From: Erigeron canadensis
Lineage: Eukaryota; Streptophyta; Magnoliopsida; Asterales; Asteraceae
Direction: 5' to 3'
NCBI RefSeq assembly: GCF_010389155.1
Contig: NC_057769.1
Span: 15,314,735 to 15,378,734, forward strand
DNA length: 64,000 nt
Shown here: positions 10,310 through 22,525 of the stretch, in pieces
Layout of the letters: every line of letters starts with the position of its first letter
How positions within the stretch are numbered: position 1 is the first letter of the stretch
Notes under the pieces: model-generated
What the model was told of the DNA's origin: nothing
Database searches by the model: none
Seen by the model: the letters and a program-made list of their open reading frames with translations, nothing else
Translations under genes and position numbers: made by a program

Positions 10310-13300
10310 TCAGGCTTGTCTCTTTGGAGCACTTCCACCAGCTTCTTTAGTAGCCTTCCTCTTAAAGCTTGGAGAGTCTTCTGGTTTCCTCATTCCTAGA
10401 GTGACTTCCATCATCATGATCCTGCTATGCTCCTTCTCAATCCTTTTCATAAAGTACCTCACATCAACAGAAATAAGTTGAGGATTTTCTTTGAAGTACA
10501 AGCCAATTTCTCTGAGTTCAGACCACCTAAATGCCCTTACTGACGTACTTCTTCTTTCATCAGTGAAGTTTTCTTCCCTTGTCAGTTTTACATAAAATTT
10601 TGAATGGGCCTTATGGTCTGTGGCCAATCTAATCTCTGCAGCAATAATTTTCCTGGCATCAGCTCTATGGTGCATTCTTTCATTGTATTCCTGCCTTACC
10701 TTTGCCAGTCTTCTTCTTCAGTCTCTCTGGAGATGCTTTGTGAATTTGCAACTCTTTGAAATTGAGTCCTGCTTATGCTCCTGGACACATCCAGAGGAAT
10801 GAAGTTGCTTAGATCAGCATCTCTCTCTGCCTTTGTTCTCCTGGGTGGCTTGGGTACACCTTTCATCTTTTTCCTATATTCATTTTCCAAGGTAAGAGCA
10901 TTCTTCTTTGCTTTTCTCTGAAGCTCAACCAACTCATCCTTCCTGACAGCAATCAATTCTAGTACACTGACCTCATAAGTTTCAGCATCGTACATCTGCT
11001 CATCTTGGGCGTATACTGAACGAAGACGAACATTATCCATCACTTCCAGACATTTAATGACTCTGGGATCATTCTTCATGTATCTATACATATCGATTTG
11101 CACACTAAGACGACCAGCATTGAAAGTATCCAGTGTTCCCCTTTGTGCCATATCCATCTTATGTGCTTCCCAGTCATTCTTCAGATTTTGCTTCCAGATG
11201 TCAATTAATATGCAATCCTGCTGAAGTTTCCTTGATCTTTCTTCATCAGCATTAGGCAAGGAGGCAATAATATATGTGTCTTCACCTTCTTCAGTATCTT
11301 CACCAGAAATGACATGAGGCCTTCTTTGCTTTTTAAATGTAGCTAAATCTGGGAAGTCCTCAAACTGAGGTTCTGACTCACCAGCTTCAGTACTGGCATC
11401 TTCTTCTTCTTCAACATTCTGCACACTGGCATCAGTACCAGTTGCTTTTTCCATATTAGCCTGAGCAATGGCTTCAATGCCAAGTGCTTTCTGAATCATT
11501 TCTACTTTTGCCTTGGTAAACCCATCAGTACCAGCCTTCAAACTGCTTTCCCCCTTGGAATGACCACTAGTCCCAGACTTGAGGGCATTCCGCACATCCT
11601 CCAGTTTGTTTCCATCAGAGGACCCAAAAGTTTTGCATTGAGGGGTCATGATAGCCACAGATGTTTTCAACTGCTCAAAATCTCTTTTAAGAGATTGGAC
11701 TTCAGAGACTAAGTCCTTTGGCATTTCATCTTTTATCAATTTCTCAACTTGTGGCAAGAAACTATCCTGAATGGTCCTCAACACTGACCCAGATATTTCT
11801 TCAGTAATTTCCTTCAGCATGTCAGCTCTTAATTTTCTGGCAACTTCATCAGTGATGTTGCTGACAACTGAATTCTGGTCAAGTGTTGGCTTCTTCTCCA
11901 CATTCTCAACCCTAGTGACCAATTTCTGAACTTCATCAGTCAAACTAGACAAGGGACTAGCAACACTTGTCTGAATAGCAGTTTGCACTGATCTGACCAA
12001 CTTTTCTTCCAAGCCCTGGACTGCCACTTTAATTTTCTCAGAATTGTTATTTGTGGCCAGTACCAGTTCATCCAACTTCTCAAAAATTAACTTCTCATTA
12101 CCACCAAAAACAAGCATTTCTGACCTCATATTATTTGATAGTGAGGATTTAAAGTCAGAAACTACCTGTAAAGAAGTCTGAAGGGATCTTTCCAGGTCTG
12201 CCACCTTAGTAAAAAGGTCTTGGACCTCGGTTGGAAAACTGGTGGAAAGATCACCTGGAGGATTTAATCTGGTGGCCTGAGATACTGGAGCTTCAACACT
12301 TGTAATGTTTTTATTCTAGTTGATAGTCTCCAGTTTCACCAATGGTTCAGAAATTTGTTGAATATTTTGTGGAGAAGAGGAAGTGTTCTGTGGATTTGTT
12401 AGAGGAGGTGGTGTTTGTGTTAATGATTCTGGTGGTGCTTGATTTTCATTTTGTATTGGAGAAGATGGTGGTGGTGAAACTGTTGCGTTTAACTCTTCAA
12501 CAACTGTACTGGTGATATGACTGGGAGATCTTTCAGTATTTAAGTCATCATCACAAAGGAAATCCATATCTTCATCAAAGTCTTGATCAAAAATGGGAGA
12601 CTCCATTTCAAAATCTGGCATTCCTCCTGCCAGTTGCTCACCCACACTTCTATTCAAATCAATCTGGGCTTCCTGCCCTTCAACATTCACCTGCACATAT
12701 TCATTTACTTGTGGCTCAACCTGCTCCACAATCAAAGATCCATCCAGATCCATAATGTCACCAGCCGTAGAATGTGGGACTGGAATCACTAGAGGTGAGG
12801 CTCCAGTGACACCAGTTCGTGAAAGAGTTGTGTCAGAAATTTGGCTTTCAATGTTTAGTACAGACACAGACTCTAACAAAGGTTGGGATGACCTTTCAGA
12901 TACTTCACCACTCTCCCTAACAGAAGTTTCGAGAGTGGTTGCTTGCAAGTTCTCCCTTATGACATCTCCAGATTCTTGTTGGGAGGAATCTGGATGGTTG
13001 GCTTCGGTACTACTGGGAATGACCAAATTTCCCCTTCTTCTAAGTCTTCTGGGTCCAGTTCTTGGTCTAGAGGAGGTGGTTGAAGGAATAGAGAGAGAAG
13101 ACTGCTCTGGGTTAGGAATCTCTTGAGTTTCTGGAGGAACTATTTCAGCAGTGAGGACTCCAGAGGGTCCCTCATTGTTTCGAGACCCGCCTGAAGCCTC
13201 CTCTTTGCCAGCTGGTATTTCTGCGACAGTTTGTTCATTAGCAATATTTTCAACATAATCTTCAACAACTTCCCTTCTAAAATTGTTCAACATAGCTTCA

Positions 13301-13615
13301 GGAATATCAACCTCCAGATTATGTGAAACCAAATGATTTAGATCTCTTATATACTCAGCCATTGAAAAATGACTCGAACTACTGTCATAACCCTCACCCA
13401 GTTCTCTCTTGATAATGATAGACAAAAATCTAATAAACGGAATATTTGCTTTTCTTTTATGTGTCCTCAGCCTATCAGCTAAATCATTGAACAAAATTTG
13501 GGCGAAATCAACCCTTAACCCATACCATAAACAATAAGCAATCAATAACTGGGTTTGATTAATCTGATCTAATCCTCCAGACCCACTTCCTAAACATGAA
13601 ACAATAACTGAGATG
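10310..13615 (-). pseudogene. E1 ORF-X, large 3' ORF (broken)
   Basis: This is one long reading region of about 1,080 codons between pol and the 3' LTR, the place of the env-like gene in Sirevirus-type copia elements. It has an in-frame TAG at 12313-12315 and a one-base frameshift near 10690. Its N-terminus is lost at the gypsy GA junction near 13615. Visible parts are an N-terminal conserved module (YG-L-x-x-D-x-AQ-[IL]-L, then IPFIRFL), a long Ser/Pro/Gln-rich linker, a long predicted coiled coil (12204 to about 11600), an acidic stretch, and a basic C-terminus (SFKRKATK, then PKRQA). The N-terminal module is clearly related to E2 ORF-X at 43500-43700. No membrane segment is evident, so a true envelope role is doubtful. 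Function is unknown. Confidence 0.7.
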
Positions 13616-13883
13616 ATTGGTTTGCTGCTGAACGTAACCCCGACGGTGCTGACAGTGTTCCTTCTGTGTTCCCTGACCCTTGATTTTATGGATGTTATGG
13701 TGATTGGATGGCGGTGCCGGATTCCGTGGGCATTGAGTCATCATTATATTGGTTCACTTTGGTTGATGGTTTTGAAACATTGCACATTTAATTTTTTCGA
13801 TTTGGTTGTACTGCCCTTGGTTGGCAATCGTACATTTTTACTTTTCCGTATTTAGGTTAGTTTATTTGGTATGTACAGTAAAC

Positions 13884-14195
13884 GCTAAGTATGGGGGGGG
13901 GGGGGTTGTTGGATGGTTATTTCGTTTAGCTAATATTCTAATGCTTATTTTGTTGAGTTTGTTTTTGGTTGTGTTTTAATGCTTTTGGAGAGGAGTTATT
14001 CATATGCATATGCTGGCAGTAAGTTCAGCGCCCATTCATTGTGAAGGATCTACCTAGTATTCCAACATTTACCAACATCCGGCAAGTTTTCATAATTCTT
14101 TTCTTTTGTTTTTATTTTATTTTTCCTATTTCCCATAGTTTTTATTAGTTCATTGTAGAATGAGGACATGGTACAACTCAAGTATGGGGGGGGGG
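13884..14195 (+). repeat. Extra polypurine-like G tracts in GA
   Basis: Two copies of an AAGTATG word followed by a G run occur upstream of the real polypurine tract: 13 G at 13893-13905 and 10 G at 14186-14195. The block ATGCTGGCAGTAAGTTCAG lies between them (14008 onward) and recurs in GB at 27413. They look like duplicated polypurine regions. Confidence 0.65.
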
Positions 14196-14516
14196 TAGGT
14201 AAATAGGAAAAAGCCGGGTGAAATTGAGACTCTTTTTGATAAGATTGAATAGGTTTTTAACTTTTGATTGTTTGTCCTATAGTTTAATTACTTTGTCATT
14301 TAAGATTTAATCATTCTAGTAAGTAATTGAACTATATTCCCTTTGGTAAAATTTTTAAATTGTGAAAAGTGTTTTGAATGATCATTAAGGCAAATCCGTT
14401 TGGGATTGATTACATGACTAGCACACTATACCACAAAACACCCAAATATGTGAGATCTTGATTCATTTATAGATTTGATAGGTGTTACGGTTTTGGTTTA
14501 GTTGCCTTGTAAATTT

Positions 14517-14600
14517 GTCCCTCTCATAGGCTTTTGGATTTATCCGGAAGTAAAAGTCTCTTTTAGAGCTTTGAACTATGATGTGCAAGTTTGAGGTTAA
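14517..14600 (+). repeat. Structured motif SM2, copy A
   Basis: The motif starts GTCCCTCTC. It is followed by a 9-bp hairpin (CTTTTGGAT, 14531-14539, with ATCCGGAAG, 14542-14550, including two G-T pairs) and a second hairpin with arms AAAG-CTC and GAG-CTTT, and ends in TGATGTGCA. Two further copies lie in GB at 27809 and 28136. It is noncoding and its role is unknown. Confidence 0.65.
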
Positions 14601-16017
14601 TTTATTCCATTTCCGCTTTTCTTTCTTTGATATGAGTGTGCCGGTGATTGCATTGATTCTAGAACTTGTCTTAGTTGATCGTCCCGTAGTTTGCTAAATG
14701 ATAAAGAGGTAAATTTAGAATTAAACCCGTTTTCTTTGTTTATTCACCCTTTGTTTATGTTTATCATTGTTTAACCATGTTTGTATGCATGTGTTTAAGT
14801 AGCTAATCACATTGGTTAGTGAATTTCCCTTGTTTAACCCTTGTTGTACTCATTTTTAGTGCAAGATACACTTAGAAAACTTGTTGAGCCTAGCCTTTTC
14901 ATTTGTTTTAAATCCACTTAAATATACAACCTATCCTCACCATACCGATAGTCGAAATCCTTGGTTGATCATTAGTTGCCTATGCTAGTTGGAAGATTTG
15001 GGGTTGTCTTGATTTTGTCGGGTTGGTGTATTCTCTATTGGGGGTAGATTGATGTCGTCATAATTATTGAATAAGTCTAGATTGTTCGGAATAGCATGAT
15101 TGTTATGATTTGTCAATAAATTTCAAAGTTGTAAAAAGGGGATACTAATTAGATAGGGTAAAAGTAGTTCATTGAAAAGAAAAAAAAAAGAAAAGAATGA
15201 AAAACAGAAAATTGAAAGAAAAAAGAAGAACTTGGACTATCAATTGGTATTTCCCTAACTTTTGGCAAATAAATATAGAGTTGGTACATAAGTTAAACCA
15301 ACAAAAGATTCTTAAATTGTTTATATCTTCAATTGAAGTTAGCGAAGTTCGTTAAAGCTAACATTGGTATGTATGGTGGTTAAAAAAGTCGTTTGAAAGT
15401 AATACACCACAATGGTGTCGGTGTTTATCGTTCTATTGGGGAGTAATGTCGGGAGAACGTCTTTTGGTTTGTGGATTGATGGCAACTAGTGATATGGGTT
15501 GTGTTGGACTAGACTATATGTTAAACTTTGTGTTATTTCTTTTTAACACCAATTATATCCTCAAATTCCCATACACATTGTTAATGACCCTTGTAAGCCT
15601 TTGTACATTACAGCCGTGTTATTTACCTCTTTTGATAGACGTTATATGGTGCTTGCACCATGGCGACATAGGGACGATTCTATTACAAGCCTATGGTTAA
15701 AATATATGCATCATGACTAGGCTTCGAGTGATTGATATGATATTTCAACCTAATAGTTTGTTAGTTGGAGAAAGTTAGTTGAGATGTTCTTCTTTCATTT
15801 GATTAAAGTGCTTAGTTGTGTTTTCGAGGCTTGTAGATCATTCAAGTATTGTCAAACATTTCAATTTTCTTCATTTAAGATTAAAACTGCTTAACTATTC
15901 TTATGGTTTTGCTTCTTTTTGGAATAATGTGATGTTTTTCAATTGAGAACCAAGGGAATTAATGTTTTGAAATTTGAATTTGCTTGAGGACAAGCAAGGC
16001 TTAAGTATGGGGGGATT

Positions 16018-17434
16018 TGATAGGTCCATTTATATGTATATTCCCATATTGTTTCTAAGTTGTTTTAAGCTTAATTATGTGTAAATTATATGTATATTCG
16101 ATGCTTTGATGGTATTGTTAGTGATTTCAGGCTTAGAACAGGTACATGGGCTAGAAATAGCTTTTAGAAGGATAAAAGATGCATTAGGATGATTCTTGGA
16201 CGAGTACGAGTGAAGACGAGTTGGAAAATACAAGTTTTACGAAAGTTGGGAGCTTGTGCGGCGCACACAAGAGGCATGCGGCGCACAGAAAGTGGAGAAA
16301 TTGGACAGGGAACTTGGTGATTGTTCCTGTGTGGCGCATAAACAGGCTATGCGGCGCATAGCGGGTATGGAAAGTCTGAAAGATGGAAATTGGCTAGTTT
16401 GTGCGGCGCATGAATGGTTTGTGCGGCGCATAAAAGAGGTCGGCTGAAGGGTTTTTGATTTTTCACTATAAATACAAGACCATAACCCTCCCATTCGATA
16501 CACAATCAATTCTAGTCGACTTTAGGGTTCTTTGGGGGTATTCTTAGCAGCTTTTTCGTCCATCAAGGTCTAAGGGTTGTTTTACTCTTTGTGCTTTGTT
16601 TTTGATTATGTGTAGCTAAATAATTCGTCATCCACTAAGATGAAGTGATACATTGAATAATGGTTGCATAAATCTTTTGAATTCAAGTTGATTTGATTTA
16701 ACGTTGTATCGTAATCTTAGCTTATTATTTCTTTGTTATTTAACTCTCAATTGCGGATAGTTTTTGCATAACTTCAGTGGTAACTAGGTTGTGTAGAAGT
16801 TATTTTGATTGCTTGGTTAGAAGCAATTGTTTCTATGACGGGTACGGTAGGAAGTAATTGATGGTTAATAAGGGTTAACGGGTTAATGGTTGGGTACAAT
16901 CAATAGACACAATTGTTATCTAAATAACCAAAACAATTAATTGGCTAGGAAAGTTATGAAAGGCATCTTGGGGTACCGGTCTTATTAATGGTACTAGTTA
17001 ATTAAGAGAATTTAATAAAGTAACGAACTTGACGGGTACGGGGTGAGTCTTTGTTAGTTCTCGTTTATAAAATCAACATAATTGAATTGTTTCTTCAAAT
17101 ATATGCAACCTAAATAATGTGTATCATGGAGTCGAAGTGGATGATCTTCTCATCCTATTTGATTTAAAACAAATTTCTTTTCGATAAATTCTACGGAATT
17201 TCTAACTCTTTCAATCAACTAACTTTTAATATAAAACCAAGATGACGTGGTGTCTTTAAAAACCAAACTCTTTTCTTAAATTACTTAAAACTCGCTAACT
17301 CTTATTAGTCTCCGTGGAACGAACCTTTACTTACTTCAATCTATATTACATACGAACGGGTCCACTGCCCGATTGTGTGTGGTAAACGATTCAGAGTATT
17401 TATAGGATTTAATTTAACTAGATTTTCACACATC
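16018..17434 (+). repeat. GA 3' LTR (1417 bp)
   Basis: The LTR starts TGATAGGTCC after the polypurine tract and ends TTTTCACACATCA. A cluster of six short GC-rich words, TGCGGCGCA and close variants, lies at about 16256-16436. A TATAAATA box follows at 16467-16474, so the word cluster is just upstream of the likely promoter. The rest is AT-rich and noncoding. Confidence 0.88.
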
Positions 17435-18513
17435 AGCATTTCATATGTAGTCTTTTTGTGTCTTTTAACATAAACTGATCGGTTCTGGGTGTGTTAAGCA
17501 GTTGCAATTGCCTCAGCCTAATAACTGGTTGGGAGACCAGATTCAGCAAGCATACTCCTGGCAGCTTCTATCAGTGTACGATTCTTTCGTTCTACAACAC
17601 CATTTTGTTCTGGCGTACGAGCTGATGAGAAGTTCTGAGAAATGCCAGTGTCAGCACAAAATTTCTCCAGTGTTGCATTCTGGAATTCTGTTCCATCATC
17701 ACTTCTTAGCTGACACACTTTATGCTTGTGTTTGAGTTCAATTTGTTTGATGTGACTGATGATTTCAGCAGTAGCATCACCTTTAGACCTTAGAAAGATA
17801 ACCTAAGAGTATCTGGTATATTCATCAACAATTACCAGGGTATATCTTTTACCAGCAAGTGTCTGAACATTCACTGGACCAAAGAGGTCCATATGAAGCA
17901 TATGAAGAGGTTCAGTTATTCTAAAATTCTGCTTGGTCTTCTTAAAACTGGCTCGCTTCTGCTTTCCCTTTTTACATCCTGGACATGGCCTTTCCTTTAT
18001 GAAGGAAACTGAAGGTATTCCATCTGCAAGTTGTTTTCTAGACAACTTGTTAATATTTTTGAAATTTAAATGGGATAACCTTTTGTGCCATAACCAGTTT
18101 GTGTCTTCATCAGCCTTTGTATAGAATCATTGCTCTGAAGGCGAGCTTTCCATATCCATTACATACGCATTCCCTTTTCTGGGAGCAATCAATACTACCT
18201 TCCAATCTTTGTTAAATACGATGCCCTGAGAGATATTAAACAACACCTGGTAGCCATCATCACACAGTTGGCTCACACTTATTAGGTTATATTTCAAACC
18301 ATTAACATAAGTCACCCGTCTGAACTTGACTTGACCATTATTCAGAACACCATACCCTTCAGTCTTTCCACAACCATCATTCCCAAAAGTAATGGAGGGT
18401 CCATCAGAAATGGTGAACTCCTCTAGCAGGGTCTTACATCCGGTCATAGTCCTGCCAGCAGCGCTGTCAAGATACCAAATATACTTCTTTCGATCGCCCT
18501 GCACATCCACCAG
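17435..18513 (-). pseudogene. E1 pol: protease and integrase, truncated
   Basis: Reading leftward, the frame has a protease start with DSAA where the family usually has DSG, then a GAG-pre-integrase zinc region (WHKRLSH, then CPGC), and an integrase core with its acidic residues in LHMDLFG, RSDDGTEF and VVERKN. In-frame stops are TGA at 18124-18126, TAG near 17804-17806 and TAG just left of 17518. The last two stand where the family has Trp. The frame is cut at 17435 by gypsy GA, just after integrase motif YVKRHKK, so reverse transcriptase is missing. Pol is in the -1 frame relative to gag. Confidence 0.92.
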
Positions 18514-18518
18514 ATTAT

Positions 18519-20798
18519 TTAGTTAGATTTGGGAACCCATCGACTGATGGGTTCTCTGGATCCAGCCTTGTGGACCCCTATTGGTATCTGGTCGACTTCA
18601 CGTTTTTCAACATTGGGTTTATCAAAAATCACTGGGACAGATAGTTCAGAAACCTTTTTCTTTTTCTCTCTGGAAGAGACATTTTTATTTTTCTTGGAAA
18701 ACGGTTTTGAAATTTGTTTTGGACTAGACGAAGTACCCTCAAAATTGTTCAGTCTTGCATTACAACTTTGAACTTGACGAGCCAATAGTTGAAACTGGCT
18801 TTCCAACCTTAACAAAATTTCATTTTCAGGTGACCCCTTAGCCTTTCCAGATGACTGGACTTTCGGCTTAGAAGGAGGACTGGAATTCTTCTTCTTAATC
18901 TGGGGATTTTTGGAAACAGTTTGTGGCAAAGAATTTTTGACTTTCTTTTTGACTGGAGCAGTCATCTGGGATGCTCCAGTAGTAACCACTTGGATATCAG
19001 CTGGAATTATACAAGCCTTGGGTGTGGTTGGTTCATCATAAATTGTTTCTGGACGGGCCTTTTCTGGCAATTTATCAAGTACAGGAATTAAGGCAGCAGC
19101 ATGAATGTTTCCATCTTGAAATGCACGTTTTTGTGATGGATATTGATTCACTGCTGCATCATAGGGTTTTTTTGTTTCAAGCCAAGATTTTATGACTTGT
19201 TTTTCACTTTCTAAAACTCTTTCTAATTCCTCTTTTTCTTGACAAAGTTGTTCAGTCACCAACACCTAGGCTTGAAATGCCAGTTCAATATCTTGAAGTT
19301 CTTTTAGTTTAGATTTTAAAACAAAATTTTCTGAGGAATTAGTTTCAATACCATTTAAGCTATCAAATCAAACAGTTTCCACAAAATTTAAATCTGAACT
19401 TAGAGCTTCAACAATATCTAGTTTCAATTCCGGATCGGTTTCTTTATCATAATCACTAACCTTCTTGATCACAATGTCTACCCATCTGCCAGATGTGACA
19501 TCATCCTTCACAAGATGCTCTTCATTAGCCAGAGCTATATAACAACAATCTCTTTCCTCCTCTTCAGCAACCATGCACTTATTATTTTTGTTATTTTCCA
19601 TTTGTTGTGCCATAAGTGCAATCTGAGCCTTAAGCTTTTTGTATTTATGCTTATAATTATCTTCAGGCTTGTTATAAGAAGTTGGCGGACCAGATTGTGA
19701 GACATAATGACTAGACTTGCACCCTTTCATGAAATGACCTTTTCTGCCACACTTAAAGCATGTCAAATTGGTCTTATCAGTGGAAGAACTGGGTGCATTG
19801 TGTCCAGTAGGTCTTTTGGCTCTTGCTTTGAAACGGTTAAATGTTTTAGCAATCATGGCCATCAGATCATCACTGTCATCTTCCTCACAATCTGGAGAGA
19901 TGTTATTAGTAACTCCAGACTCCATAAGATCAGACATCATCTTCTTCATTGAAAATACATTATCTGAAGATAATAAGGCTGCACATGGTGGCCCAGAATG
20001 ACTGGTCAAAGCAGCATGGTCTGATGCATGGTTTAAAGCATCTTTTTCAGCCTCAATTCTTTGAGCCTGGTTTTCTTCAGTAAATCTAAAAGCACCATAC
20101 AGAGTTGAAAGTGTATGTGTGTGGAGTGTTTTTCCTTGTCTTAAAACCAAAATCATATGAGACCATTTAGTGGGAAGAATATCACAAAACTTTTCCAGAA
20201 GTATATCCTTGTCTTTATTGACACCAAGAGCCCTTAACTGGTTTACAATTGACATGAATCTGGTATAACTACCAGTTAATGATTCATTGGGCAAAGCAAA
20301 AAATGACTCAGACTTCTTATTTAAAGAAACCTTTCTGGTGCTAACAGTGTCATCACCTCCTTCATACTGGTTAACTAATTCATCCCATGATACTTTCGCA
20401 TTGGGATAAAGAATTAGTGTGGGAATACGAGTTTCTGGAACAACCCCGAGGATCATGTTTCTGAGAAGTGTATCGTGAGATACAAGTCTCCTCTCCTCTT
20501 CAGACCAATGTTCTTCTCTCTTTTCCCTCCCAGTCCTTGAACCACTTGGATCAAGGATTGGATTAATAGGATTTCTGGAAATATAAGGTCCTTCATTTAA
20601 AGTTTTTAACATATTCCTATCAATACCAGTAACATGAAGTAAACCTCTTGCTTTCCACGTACTAAATTCCTCATCAATCCCACTGAATTTGGGACAGGGA
20701 GTATTAGAGTAAATGCACATGTGGAGAAACAAGAGGAGGAGGTGGTGGTGGATTATTGTTAACATTACGAGGTGAAACATGATGGTCCACGAATGCAC
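18519..20798 (-). pseudogene. E1 gag, about 760 codons with two stops
   Basis: Copia-type Gag forms the particle shell and binds RNA. The N-terminal third has the family's gag fold signature (PCPKFSGIDEEFSTWK) and a central helix-rich domain. A CCHC knuckle, CFKCGRKGHFMKGC, lies at residues 347-360 (about 19719-19760). It is followed by a charged coiled region and a Lys/Ser-rich tail ending WVPKSN. In-frame TGA (19365-19367) and TAG (19266-19268) break an otherwise continuous frame. The exact start is unsure: the ATG at 20798 adds a hydrophobic 40-residue lead that may be upstream noncoding sequence. The WVPK end is shared with E2 gag. Confidence 0.9.
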
Positions 20799-21560
20799 AA
20801 CTTATGTTTAATTTAGAATACAAGAAAGAAAATAAGGAGGCAAGTAAGCAACAAGAACAATGTAAAGTTCAATAGCAATACATCAATGCAAGGATAATCA
20901 TATGTATCATTGATTAAACGATGAATACATGGTTGATCTTACACTTGACTTACAAGAATACAAAAGAACAAAGATAATTGCTAAGTCTAGACAGAAAAGG
21001 AAAACTTAAGCAATTACAAGTGATACATGTTTTTAGATTGACGGCAAGCAACTTAACACAATGTGGCTGTGTTGCTTTATATAGGGGAAGACATGAGGCA
21101 ACACAGCCTGCTTTGATTGTGACTTAATGGTGGTTGTCGAACTCCAATTGGCTCATGGTACTTGAATCATGTGCCTGTTGTCTTCTATACCAAATCGGCT
21201 AAGAGAGAGAGAGAACCCTTGCTTTGATCCCAACATGTACATTTACCATTCAGGGCAAATTACAGTTAGTTAACCACCATGTGACTTTTTGTCTTTATGT
21301 AGTTTGAATATTTCCCGCCAAGACAAACTTAAGTCAGCATGCATCCCGCTGAAGACGTCTCTTCATCTGCTGACAAATTGTAAAGAGACTTGCTGACGAC
21401 ATGTGTCAATTTTCAAGTCTCCTTCAGCGAATCCCAGACTTAACAAAACAGGAGGGTCAACATTAGCATTAGTTTCATTAGAGTCAAATCCAACCCCTTG
21501 TGTATTTTCTGGGATTGCCATCAGTTAATAGCAGATCTAGCAATTATTTTAGCGACCTGA
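20799..21560 (-). other. E1 leader
   Basis: Noncoding leader of about 760 bp between the primer site and gag. No array of palindromes as dense as in the other elements was seen. A few GCTGAC/GACTT words occur near 21330-21440. Confidence 0.6.
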
Positions 21561-21570
21561 TCTGATACCA
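21561..21570 (-). other. E1 primer binding site (tRNA-iMet)
   Basis: The minus strand reads TGGTATCAGA two bases inside the 5' LTR, matching the initiator-Met tRNA 3' end. The match weakens after ten bases. Confidence 0.88.
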
Positions 21571-21572
21571 AT

Positions 21573-22520
21573 TGTGAAGTCCCTCACCGATGGTTTAACC
21601 CACGAGTGTAAAATACAACAAGTCAAGTATGCACTAGATGAGGACTAGTATTTACGTAAATATAAATGAAAGAATATAAAAATGTAAATACAAGACTTAA
21701 GCAATGAATAAGCAAGTTAAATAAAGGTGGAACACGAAAGTAATTTTCAATGTGTATTTTATTTATTGATGTATAAACAAAATACAAGGTTGTTGCGGAA
21801 CCTAGATAATACCAAAGTAAGTATCTAAACAACCTTATGAATTACAAGTGATCTATACTTGCTAAATAATCTCCTTGATCGAAATACTTAAAGTTGTGAA
21901 GTATAACAGTTTAGATCGAGAGTATTTAGAAAAGTTCACCAAATTGCAAAAGTAATTTGAAAGAAGAAAATGAATTGGTATTTATAGGCAAAATAATCTC
22001 TACAGTGATTATTTTGCCGTACAAATGTGGTTGGGAGCATTTAAGGAACTTTGGTATTTTCTTTAAATGTAATACTAAAAGTACAAATATAAGGTCACAT
22101 AGATAGTGACTTGTCACCTTTTAGCCAACCACCTTTACACGCGTGTAAAACCTTTACAAGGGACAAAAGAGATATCCGGGTAAAAGCGTGTAAAGGCATA
22201 AAGTCAATTCCTTGTAATCTGTTTTCAGACTTGTAAGGTCTAGAACACTGACAAGGACTCCAGTTGTTGATCTGGTAAGTCTGCCAGTGGGCTCCGCCAC
22301 ATGTCAGTCTTCTTCTTCAAACTTCAGACTTTGTCTTCAGTGAGAATGTTCTTCAGTAGAGTAGATTTGGACTGGAGTGAAGTTCAATAAGCAAATCTGA
22401 AAGACTCCAGATTTCCTGTAAAAGTAGACACTTACTGGACTTCCATAATTTCTGGACAAATCTTCAGGATTACTCCAGTCTTCAAGTCTGGAGCTAGTCC
22501 AGTAAAAACTGGACCTAACA
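21573..22520 (-). repeat. E1 5' LTR (948 bp)
   Basis: Same length as the copy at 9082-10029 and about 97% identical. A TATAAATA box on the minus strand lies at 21979-21986, the likely promoter. It is followed on the right by target duplication AAACC. Confidence 0.95.
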
Positions 22521-22525
22521 AAACC

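Larger units (their letters stand above)
13616..17434 (+). mobile_element. Gypsy fragment GA inside E1
   Basis: This is the 3' part of a Tat-like gypsy element in the orientation opposite to E1. It has a 2.4-kb noncoding spacer (13616-16017), a GAGGACAAGC block, the polypurine tract (16009-16015) and a full LTR (16018-17434). On the right it ends exactly with CA inside the E1 integrase frame. On the left there is no LTR, and the sequence abuts E1 ORF-X near 13615, a border estimated from where ORF-X homology ends. The simplest history is insertion of GA into E1 pol, followed by one deletion that removed the GA 5' LTR and coding region together with E1 reverse transcriptase, RNase H and the ORF-X start. 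Confidence 0.85.
9082..22520 (-). mobile_element. Complete copia element E1
   Basis: This is a complete insertion. Two 948-bp LTRs with TG/CA ends (9082-10029 and 21573-22520) are flanked by the perfect target duplication AAACC (9077-9081 and 22521-22525). Internal order on the minus strand: primer site, leader, gag, protease plus integrase, a foreign gypsy fragment, ORF-X, polypurine tract, 3' LTR. By direct reading the LTRs differ at about 30 of 948 sites (about 3.2%). At a grass-like rate of 1.3e-8 per site per year that suggests roughly 1-1.5 million years. Reverse transcriptase and RNase H are missing, and all coding regions carry stops, so E1 cannot move by itself. Confidence 0.95.

Noticed and set aside
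12593..13126. A 177-codon plus-strand frame
   Set aside because: Antisense shadow of E1 ORF-X, whose minus frame has homology to E2.
10310..13615. ORF-X as a true envelope gene
   Set aside because: No signal peptide or membrane segment is visible. Only the position supports env-like naming.
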